Origin: Musa acuminata AAA Group
Lineage: Eukaryota; Streptophyta; Magnoliopsida; Zingiberales; Musaceae
Length of the DNA stretch: 64,000 nucleotides
Direction: 5' to 3'
NCBI RefSeq assembly: GCF_036884655.1
Contig: NC_088359.1
Span: 18,356,501-18,420,500 of the forward strand
Below, piece after piece: positions 55,883-64,000 of the stretch. The notes under the pieces were generated by a model, which was not told where the DNA came from, did no database searches, and saw only the letters and a list, made by a program, of their open reading frames with translations. Positions within the stretch are counted from its first letter, which is position 1; every line of letters starts with the position of its first letter. Both the position numbers and the translations under genes were made by a program.

Positions 55883-56319
55883 TGTTAGAACCCTTGCAGA
55901 TTCTAAACTTGGGGTTGATCTCTTTAGGGGATCGGCCTCCTTGGAACTCTATCGGGGTTCCTCCCTCCAAGTTGCTGCTCAAAGGCTGCAAAAAAGATTC
56001 ATCTATTGCTTATGAAAAGAGGTGGAATACATGACTATTTATAGGGCTTCTAAACCCTAACTCCTAATAGGACTCTTTACTTAAGACTCCTACTTCTAAC
56101 CAACTCCTAATATGACTCCTACTCAAGACTCCTACTTATAAGCAACTCCTAATAGGACTCCTACTCAAGACTCCTATTCCTTTACAACCCCTTATTCTTC
56201 TCTAAGAAATAACCTCTTAACCCTAGCTGGCCACTTCACCTCATTAATAGGGGTCGGCTTAGGTAGGTTTTACATGAATGTCCCTCTCAATTAGGACTCT
56301 CCTAGCTAGAGTCCTAACA
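55883..56319 (-). repeat. gypsy E5 5' LTR
   Basis: 437 bp, TGTTAGAACCC to CCTAACA. TATAAATA on the element strand lies at about 56036-56043. One terminal unit only, plus the CTAGCTGGCCACTTCACC insertion shared with the solo LTR at 52153. Confidence 0.9.
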
Positions 56320-56854
56320 TTAGTGAGGTATAGTAAACTACCTATCATACTCCTATAAGCTTTTTGATCAACACTTTCTCCACTTTCGTCAATGTCTAAC
56401 TTGGTGGAGGTACTCATAGGAGTGTTGATAGCCTTTGAACTATCCATATTAAACCGTTTTAGCAAATCTAATGCATATTTTATTTGGCAAAGAAAAATAC
56501 TATTGCTAAGTTGTTTGATTTGTAAGCCAAAAAAAGAATGTTAGTTCACCCATTAGACTCATTTCAAACTCTTGACTCATGCTTTTGGCAAACGATTCAC
56601 ATAATGATTCATTTGTTGAACAAAAAATAATGTCATCAACATAAATTTGAATAATAAGAAAATTATTTTTAAAATTTTTAATAAACAATGTAGTATCGAC
56701 CTTGCCTTTAGAGAAATTACTTTGAATAAGAAAGGAGCTAAGTCACTCATACCAAGCCCTTGGGGCTTGTTTCAATCCATAGAGAGCTTTAGTCAATTTA
56801 AACACATGATCAGGGAAATTATCATTCTCAAATCTGGGAGGTTGTTTAACATAG
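56320..56854 (-). pseudogene. pol: SIRE-3 reverse transcriptase, YVDD half
   Basis: Minus-strand frames 56688-56506 (IIQIYVDDIIFCSTNESLCE, with intact YVDD) and 56465-56259 (MLKRFNMDSSKAINTPM). LTFFFWLTNQ replaces [22 protein letters not shown] sequence lies near 56750-56790. Confidence 0.82.
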
Positions 56855-57645
56855 GCAAATTTAGTGCCACATCCGCATGGAATCAAATTAGGCAAAGAAA
56901 CAACAAGTGGGTCCCAAGCAGTTGGACATGGGATCGACCGGGATCACAAAGACATTCCTTATTTACATGGTAGGCCCTTCTCAATAAACTACCTACAATA
57001 GACAATATGAAAAGAAGAGGTATCTATCATATTAACCGATGCTCCCTTTGTATGCAACAAGAAGAAACTATTGACCACCTCTATTTTGCTTGTGATTATA
57101 CAAAATGGATATGGAAGGAGATTCTCCAGCGATTTGAACTCAATAGACTACCGCAACCAAACTTGCACCAAGAACTAGACGACCTTATGCAATGTTTCTC
57201 AAGAAAAGGGACTCTCACACAACTGGCAAAGGTTACTTTCAGATGCGCTATTTGGTGGATGTGGAAGGAGAGATGTAACAGAATCTTTGAATGTCAACAC
57301 ACAAATAATGCTCAGCTCTTGAAAGAGATTATTAGAGACTCAAGATCCTGTATGGAGCATGATCTCAAAACCGAGCACTTTACCCGAAGAGAAAAAGATA
57401 TTTTTATCAAATTTAATTTTGCTATTAGCTAAAGATCTTGGGAATGATGCCAAATAATGTACCCACAGGTAGTTTTGATATAACTGGATATACATTTTCT
57501 ATGTTGACTATAATTAGGAGTTATAGTCTACAGCATGTGTAGTCATAACTATCGCATTCGCACTCTATGAGTTACTTGGCTTTGTCTATGACTTGTATAG
57601 ATAAAGCTATTTGTAGAAACTTTACACATAATCAATTTACTTTTA
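56855..57645 (+). mobile_element. LINE copy D, 5'-truncated
   Basis: Plus-strand insertion into SIRE-3 RT. It starts at KFSATSAWNQIRQRNNKW, after the RT domain, includes the zinc region CSLCMQQEETIDHLYFAC (57037 on) and the C-terminal frame 57007-57432, then about 215 bp of 3' UTR. No clear poly(A) and no certain target duplication. This 141-codon frame is the best preserved LINE C-terminus in the window. Confidence 0.8.
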
Positions 57646-59100
57646 CTTACCAAAAATAAACTTTTTCGGAAATAAGACCAGTAATAAAAATACTTTTAAC
57701 ATCTATTTGAAATAACTTAAAATTGTTACTACTAGCATAGGCAAGGAGCATCCTTATGGCTTCTAATCGTACCACATGAGCGAAGGTTTCTTCGTAATCG
57801 ATACCTTCTTCTTGGTTGAAACCCTTGGCCACTAATCTAGCCTTGTTTCTAACCACGATGCCAAATTCATCTTGCTTGTTTCTAAAGACTCATTTAGTAC
57901 TAATAACTAAATGATCATTTGGCCTAGGAACAAGCTTCCATACCTCATTTCTCTCAAATTGGTTCAACTCTTCTTACATTGTAATAACCCATGAATCATC
58001 TTTCAAGGTCTCGTCAATGCATTTAGGTTCAATTTAGGAGAGAAAAGTGGCATTGGCACAAAAATTCTTAAGAGAAGAATGAGTTTGAACTCCTTTTATT
58101 GTGTCTCCAATGATTAGCTTCTTAGGATGAGCATCTACATACTTTCATTCCTTGGGTAAGGATGTTTCGGAACAAGATATATCCAAGTTGCTAGATAAAG
58201 AAATTGTTTCATTTAAATTCAAAGCATCCAAATTAACATTGTCATCAAGATCAGTTTTCTTAATTTCAAAAACTTCATTAAAAATAACATTAATGGATTC
58301 TTCTATAATCAATGTTCTTTTGTTAAAAATACGAAAGGCCTTAGAAATAAAAGAACAGCCAAGAAAAATTCTTTCATCGGATTTTGCATCAAATTTTCCT
58401 AAGGTATCTTTTTCATTCAAGATAAAACATTTACAACCAAAAACTTTAAAATATGAAACGTTAGGTCTTTTGTTGTTCCACAACTCATAAGGAGTTTTGG
58501 AAAGTATTGGTCTTACTAAAACCCTATTCATGACATAGCATGTCATATTTACGGCTTCGGCCCAAAAATATTTAGGTATGTTATGTGCATTTAACATGGT
58601 TCTTACCATTTCTTATAAGTTTTTATTCTTTCTTTCTACTACTCTATTTTATTGAGGATTTCTTGGAGTAGAGAAATTATAGTTGTATCCATTGGATTCA
58701 CAATATTCTTGAAAATTACGATTTTGAAATTCACCATCGTGATCACTTCGAATTGATGTAATCATAAAACCTTTTTCATTTTGAACAAGTTTACAAAACT
58801 TATAAAAATACCTAAAGCAATCATTATTTTGTACCAAAAAGAAAGTCCATGTGTATCTACTATAATCATCCACGATGACAAATGCGTATTTGCTACCTCC
58901 TACGCTTGATATAGCAATTAGTCCGAACAAGTCCATATGGATTAATTGTAATGATCTAGAGGTGCTTATTTGGTTCTTTGGTTTGAAACTACCTTTTATT
59001 TATTTTCCTAGTTGACATGCATCACACACATTGTTTTTAACGAACTTAATGTAAGGAATCCCTCTTACAAGTTCTTTAGATGAGATTTAAGAGATTAGTT
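57646..59100 (-). pseudogene. pol: SIRE-3 RT start and integrase
   Basis: RT: 57856-57647 ([20 protein letters not shown]). Integrase C-terminal region: 58609-58145 (ARTML-type start, [18 protein letters not shown]). Integrase core: 58936-58649 (MDLFGLIAISSVGG, IVDDYSRYTWTF, IRSDHDGEFQ). The core is cut by TAA near 58650. CDACQLGK-like zinc ligands lie near 59015. Confidence 0.82.
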
Positions 59101-59600
59101 TCATGCTAGCATGACCTAATCTCCTATGCCAAAGCCAAGCATCATCATTCAAAATGGAAAAACACATTTCATTACAAAGATCATTAATGTCGATAGCATA
59201 TACATTATTTTATTTTAGAGTAATCATAGATGTGTTTTTGCAAGGTTTTTCAATAATACAAGCATTGGATTCAAATTTAATGATATATCTTTTATCACAC
59301 ATTTGACTAATACTCAAGAGGTTATGCTTTAAGCCATCAACTAACAACACTTATTCAATAAAAATGTTGGATGTGTTACCTATGGTTCCTTTGCCAATGA
59401 TTTTACCCTTGTTGTTGTCTCCGAAGGTGATATATCTTTCGTCTAGGCTAGTAAGCTTAGAGAATTGAGATGGATCTCCGGTCATATACTTTGAGCATCT
59501 ACTATTGAGGTACCATCTCTTCCTCCTCGCTTGTAATTGTAACCATTTCTACAAAAATGGATAATTTTTAGGTACCCATTTGACCTTGGGTGCCTCGATT
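59101..59600 (-). pseudogene. pol: SIRE-3 protease and GAG-pre-integrase
   Basis: Minus strand WLWHRRLGHASMK-equivalent near 59100-59145, where the GH of the zinc site is kept (lost in the element at 32650). The DNNKGKI block lies near 59395-59420 and the DSRCSKYMTGD-equivalent near 59480-59510, an altered protease site. Confidence 0.7.
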
Positions 59601-61064
59601 ATCGATTGGCTTATCTCATCATTTTGCATGGAGTTCTTTACGGTTCCTTTAGGAACCTAAATTGGTTTATGTGGACTACATTTCTTAAATGGACAATGAT
59701 AAGCTATATGTCTAAATTTGCAACAAAAGTTACATTTATTTCAGGGTGAAACATGCAAAGTAGGGCCTTAACAAAGGTAGTTAGATTTTGGTGAGAGCTA
59801 CTCATAAATCCGATTCCGCCTTTTCTATGAACATGAACCTTGTTGGCAAGGATCATATTTAAGGACTTGCTACCAACCTTAAACCTTTCCAAGGTTTCTT
59901 TGAGTAGTAATTTATCCTTTCTAAGTGTTTCTACTTCATGGTATTTTGTGCAAGGAGATAAACTAACATCATGTTCAATTTTTAGTCTATCAAAATTGCT
60001 AACAAGAGAAGCATTTTCCCTTTTTAAAGAGTTACACTTTTTACTCAAGGTTCTACATTCATCAAACATTTCATGAAAGGCACTTAAAAGCTAATCGAAA
60101 GATAAATTTGTGTCTAATGAATTTGTTACCTCATCTCCAAATGCCATTAGTGCGTAGTGAGCAACTTGCTCGGTGGTAGTTGGCTCGTCTTCTTCGGATG
60201 CACTTGAGTCATCCCATGTCGTTTTAAAAGTCTTCTTCTTCTTTGGTTGCTTCTTCTTTGCTTGGGGACATTCACTCTTGAAGTGTCCTGGCTTCTTGCA
60301 TTCATAGCATATCACTTGTTCTTTCTTGAGTTCAATTTTATTTTTACTATCATTTTTAAATTTATTTCTTTTTATAAAATTTTAAACATTGTTGTCAAGA
60401 GTGCCAAGTCTTCATCAAAGTCCTCATCACTTAATTTTTTTTTCAAGTGGTCTTCTTAAGTTCTTAGTGTCATATCCTTCATGTTCTTTGGAAGGTTATT
60501 TTCAAGCTCTTCATGAGCATTACAAGTCATCTCATAGGTCATTAGTGACCCGATTAGTTCTTCAAGAGGAAAGTTATTTAAATCTTTGGCCTCTTGAATG
60601 GTTCTGACTTTAAGGCCCTAACTCTTTAGAAGGGATCTTAAAATTTTATTAATAAGTTCAAAATTCGAGAAACCTTTACCAAGTCCTTTTAGATCATTAA
60701 CGACATCCGTAAATCGGGTTTACATGTCTCCAATGGTCTCACTCGATTTCACAAATAGACATATGATTGAACTCGTTTTTATCTAAAGCATATAAAACAA
60801 GGCATTCATAGCCTTAGTGTTTAAAGTGAAAGTCTTCTTCTCCAACTCATTCTAATCGTTCATTGGATGAGAAGACTTTTGAAACCCATTTTCTACGATA
60901 TTCCATAATTTGAAATCCATTAAAATTAGGAAGATCCTTATTCTAGTCTTCCAATATATGTAATTCGTTCCATTGAACATGGGCTGACATGAGATTAAAT
61001 AACCCTCTTGGTTGCCAACAAATGCCATCGCTCTTGGGTTTCAAACCAAATGAGAGCGAACCTT
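59601..61064 (-). pseudogene. gag: SIRE-3 gag
   Basis: Minus strand. The knuckle CYECKKPGHFKSEC is encoded at about 60265-60310, the acidic block ASEEDEPTTTEQVAHYALMA near 60165-60220, and the coiled-coil part near 59900-60060. The N-terminal gag (60400-61030) is broken by many stops and indels. Confidence 0.78.
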
Positions 61065-61078
61065 GCTCTAATAATAAT

Positions 61079-61549
61079 TGTTAGGATCAATAGTGCACTA
61101 AGAGGGGGGGGGGTGTGAATTAGTGCAGCGGAAAACTTTCTCGATTAAACCCGATTTCGAAAAATATTAATTTCGATTCAATCCATTTTGTAGAGAGATT
61201 GAATTTGAAAGCTTTCGTAAAAGTGCAAAGAGAAGATTAAGGAAGTTTGCAGTAATATAAATTGCACAAATGAAAAGCAAACCAGAATTTAGAGTGGTTC
61301 GGTCGTTGTGACCTACATCCACTTTTGGATTCCTCCTCCGCCGGAGTCACCGGCGTCCACTAAAGGCTCTCCTTCAATAGGCGAAGACCAACCACCTTTT
61401 ACAGTGCTTTCTCCTTTTCACGGGCTTAGGAGACAACCCTTACATGTCTCACACCTCTCTTGAATAATCTCAACACTTAGAAAGGGAGGAGGACTCTAGC
61501 ACTTTTACAACACTTTAACACTCAAGAATTCAGGATTATGCCAATTACT
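61079..61549 (-). repeat. Truncated SIRE-3 5' LTR
   Basis: 471 bp from TGTTAGGATC, reading as the 3' end of the LTR on the minus strand (AGTGCAGCGGAAAAC, G-run at 61104-61113). Cut at 61550, where the next LTR starts. The adjoining primer site reads GCTCTAATAATA instead of GCTCTGATACCA. Confidence 0.82.
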
Positions 61550-63013
61550 TGTTAGGATCAAGAGCACTAAGAGGGGGGGGGGGGGTGAATTAGTGCAGCG
61601 GAAAACTTCGACGATTAAAATTGCATTTGTACGATAAAAGTGATTTTGGTATGAAAGCCGATTCGTAAATCACTTTAACTTGTGATCAAGCGAGATGCAG
61701 TTAAAGCAAAGATATAAAGGCAGTTTGCAGTTATGATGGAAATCAGAATGTAAGCGCAAACTAAAATATGATATTCGTACGATAAAACCGATTTCCATCT
61801 TAACGCCGATTCGAAAAATACTTAACTATCAAGCACGTTCGTAAATGAGCAGAAGGCAGTAAGCTACTGAGGTGGTTTGCAGTAAAGATAAGATGCTCAA
61901 AGTAAATGCAAACCAAGATTTAGAGTGGTTCGGTCAATCTTGACTTACATCCACTTTTAGCTTCCTCCATTGACGAGGTCACCGACATCCACTAGAGGCC
62001 TTCCTTCAATAGTCGAAGGCCAACCACCCTTTTATAGTTTCACTCCTTTTGATAGGCTTAGGAGACAACCCTTACAAACTTTTTTCTCCTCTCTTGAAAG
62101 ATCAAAACTTGGAAGAAAAGAGGGAGGAGAACTTCTAGCCTTTACAACACTTTTGAGCTCTAGAAATCACAGAGTAACATTGGATTTTCGGTGCCCATTC
62201 ATGCAAGAAAGGGTGGGGTATATATAGGCCCCAAACTAGTTTGAATTTGGAGCTCAAAAATATCATTTCTCAGATTTCCGGGGTCCTAGCGGTACTACCT
62301 CCTGACTGGGTTGGTACAACCGCCTGGCAGCTCGGAGACTGAGCCTCTGGGCGGTGCCACCACCTAATAGGGGCGGTTGCACAACCCAGTCTCGCTTGGA
62401 GATTGAGCCCAGGTGGTGTCACTGCTTGACCTGGGCGGTTGCACCACCTAGCTTTCCTGGGAGACCATCTCCTGGGCGGTGCCACCGCCGACATTGGCGA
62501 TGCCACCGCCTAGGAGAAATTCTGGTCCGAATGGGTTGATCCATTCGGCCCAATTTGGGTCTATCAAGGGCCCAATTGCCCCCAGATTAAGTTAATGGGA
62601 TCACCTCCCATTCCTAACTTAATCTACATGCTAACTACGATATTTCTTAACACATTTACTGCAACTTGCTCTGGTGCGTCAATCGCTTCTTCCGGCGAAC
62701 ATCCGACGAACCTTCGGCGATGCTCCGACGGACTTCCGACAAACTTCTGGACTTGCGACGATCCACTTGGCGAGTTCCGACGAGCTTCTTTGGTAAGCTC
62801 CTGGACTTCTCGGATTTGTTCCCGCAGAACCTCCGACGACCGTCCGGACTTCCTTCGAACTCTCGAACTCCCAACGTGATCATAGTTTTGACTCCGACGC
62901 AACTCCTACTGCATGTCTTTCTTTCAACGTAGTTAATCCTGCACACTTATCTCAATATATGGATTAGATAATAAATGACAATTGACTTCATCATCAAAAT
63001 CCGAGATTCAACA
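61550..63013 (-). repeat. 3' LTR of SIRE-type copy 4
   Basis: 1,464 bp, complete: TGTTAGGATC to GAGATTCAACA. The GC dyad array lies at 62284-62515 and a TATATATA run at 62218-62226, in LTR order on the minus strand. A G-run lies at 61575-61587. The U5 near-repeat (TCGTACGATAAAA) seen in the solo LTR recurs at about 61628 and 61776. Confidence 0.9.
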
Positions 63014-63600
63014 ATCTCCCTCTTTTTGATGATGACAATCAATTGATAACGGAGTTAACCTTAACTCCCCCTATCTATATGCCATACTTGAGATAAGTCA
63101 TTCTTGAATTCGAAGCCTTTGAATTCAAGAGACATATTGATAAGTTAAAATTGTTTAACCTTATCAATACTCCCATCATGATTCCTATCATGATGTATTT
63201 TTCTGAAAATGATGTCAAGGCTTGACACCCATTTTCAGGTTTTATATTTCTAATGTGAAAGATAGCAATCGTAGCAATTCATCATATGGTAAGATATTAA
63301 CATGTAAGACTGCGATGTAAGTTCTTGATATCTTAACATAATACAAACGTCTCAAGTGTTTAGCAATCGTAGCATCACATGGCAAGATATCAACAAGTAA
63401 ATTTGCTATGCAAGTTCTTGATATCTTATCATGATATGGCAATAACATAGTGCAATTATGGTACTCATAGCATCAATTCATATATTTCTAATTCAAATAT
63501 GGCACTCATAGCATCAATTCATATATTTCTCCCCCTTTGTCATCAACAAAAAGGAGAATGATATAAGCAAATTTTAAGCATAAGTGCGGTAATTATGCCA
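63014..63600 (-). other. SIRE-4 purine tract and 3' non-coding interior
   Basis: On the minus strand AAAAAGAGGGAGAT abuts the LTR. A second purine block lies near 63527-63555 (plus strand CTCCCCCTTTGTCATCAACA), matching 40392-40411 of the complete element. Short AT-rich direct repeats: CAAGATATCAACA-like at 63290 and 63380, and CATAGCATCAATTCATATAT at 63467 and 63502. Confidence 0.75.
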
Positions 63601-64000
63601 TAACTAGGTTCATGTCATTTTCCAACAGTGAGTGATAGGATACCAATTATGCAAACATCTCAAGGAAAACATGACATGGAGATAACTTTGAATACTTCTT
63701 CCTTTGTATTTGTTATTATTTTTTTGCATGAAGGAGGAAGGCTATTTGTGTTACCAACTATTTGTGAGTTTACTTTGAATGAAGTTAAAATCGATAAGAG
63801 ATTAAATCATACTTCATTTTTACAAGGATCAAGATATGTATGTGAAACAAATCCTTGCCAGTAAAAACACTATCATCCATATAAGAAGGAATTATCAAAT
63901 CCATTTCTCGAAAGATATTTTTCTCATGATAAGTCTATGAGAGATGCATTTGCTAGTTGATTCCATATGTCAAAAATCAATTATATGAATCAAAAACTCG
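63601..64000. other. Unassigned right end of the window
   Basis: About 400 bp, AT-rich. A 78-codon plus-strand frame (63628-63864) has no recognisable motif. On the minus strand, where the SIRE-4 extra ORF or its downstream region would be expected, I see nothing that matches 39071-40165. Confidence 0.35.

Larger units (their letters stand above)
53376..56319 (-). mobile_element. gypsy E5, gag-only deleted element
   Basis: 2.9 kb, flanked by TTAGT (53371-53375 and 56320-56324) inside SIRE-3. A 3' LTR stub of ~135 bp (53376-53510) joins directly to the protease N-terminus (TTGTTGTTTGAGAAGG); all of RT, RNase H and integrase and most of the LTR are gone. Gag, a ~1.2-kb leader, a primer site and the 5' LTR (55883-56319) are kept. 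Confidence 0.9.
52553..61549 (-). mobile_element. SIRE-type copia copy 3, split by gypsy E5 and a LINE
   Basis: Minus-strand copy in pieces 52553-53375, 56320-56854 and 57646-61549. From right to left: truncated LTR (61079-61549), mutated primer site (61065-61076), gag, protease, integrase, RT, RNase H, 3' non-coding sequence. Its LTR is cut by the next SIRE copy at 61550. No extra ORF or dyad array is seen; the left end stops before that region. Heavily mutated. Confidence 0.85.

Noticed and set aside
1..64000. A host gene fragment hidden between elements
   Set aside because: The stretches not assigned to elements (13145-13319, 51936-52152, 63601-64000) are short and show no exon-like coding signal.

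Overview
The window is a block of nested plant retrotransposons. I see no host gene, no tRNA or rRNA gene and no CRISPR array. The organism is a flowering plant: the families present are L1-type plant LINEs, chromodomain Ty3/gypsy elements and SIRE/Maximus-type Ty1/copia elements with an extra 3' ORF, and the LTR elements whose primer site can be read use a TGGTATCAGAGC-type (initiator-Met) primer site. A monocot of the banana/ginger alliance is a weak guess from memory of similar LTRs. It cannot be proven from the window.

Layout. 1-12710: LINE copy A on the minus strand, split by gypsy element E1 (515-6404, TSD AGAGG) and by a coding-free LTR element (7724-12286, 446-bp LTRs, TSD ATAG). 12711-13319: spacer with a SIRE LTR fragment. 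13320-18763: LINE copy B on the plus strand, head-to-head with copy A. 18764-20583: piece of a long LTR containing a ~90-bp tandem repeat. 20584-28244: LINE copy C, internally duplicated and split by a solo SIRE LTR (26039-27805, TSD TGCTT). 28245-29894: plus-strand, internally deleted gypsy copy. 30215-44942: the same deletion derivative on the minus strand (E2), carrying a nearly complete SIRE-type copia element (32650-41984, TSD AGTTT). 44943-47666: gypsy internal region E3, sharing one LTR with E2. 47667-52547: pieces of SIRE, long-LTR and gypsy elements, ending in a solo gypsy LTR (TSD ACACA). 52553-61549: minus-strand SIRE copy with a gag-only gypsy element (53376-56319, TSD TTAGT) and a 5'-truncated LINE inside it. 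61550-64000: a further minus-strand SIRE copy that runs off the window.

How the parts work together. Every coding region is broken. Gag, protease, reverse transcriptase, RNase H and integrase are all recognisable, but each copy carries stops, frameshifts or deletions. Several copies look like non-autonomous passengers that moved using proteins made elsewhere: the coding-free LTR element, the two-copy deletion derivative and the gag-only E5. The most interesting signals are (1) a GC-rich dyad array shared between the SIRE LTR and the region just upstream of the SIRE extra ORF, suggesting a second internal promoter; (2) in-frame stops at identical gag and integrase codons in every gypsy copy that retains those codons; and (3) a deletion derivative with shared breakpoints whose 562-codon frame stays open through a frameshifted RT segment.
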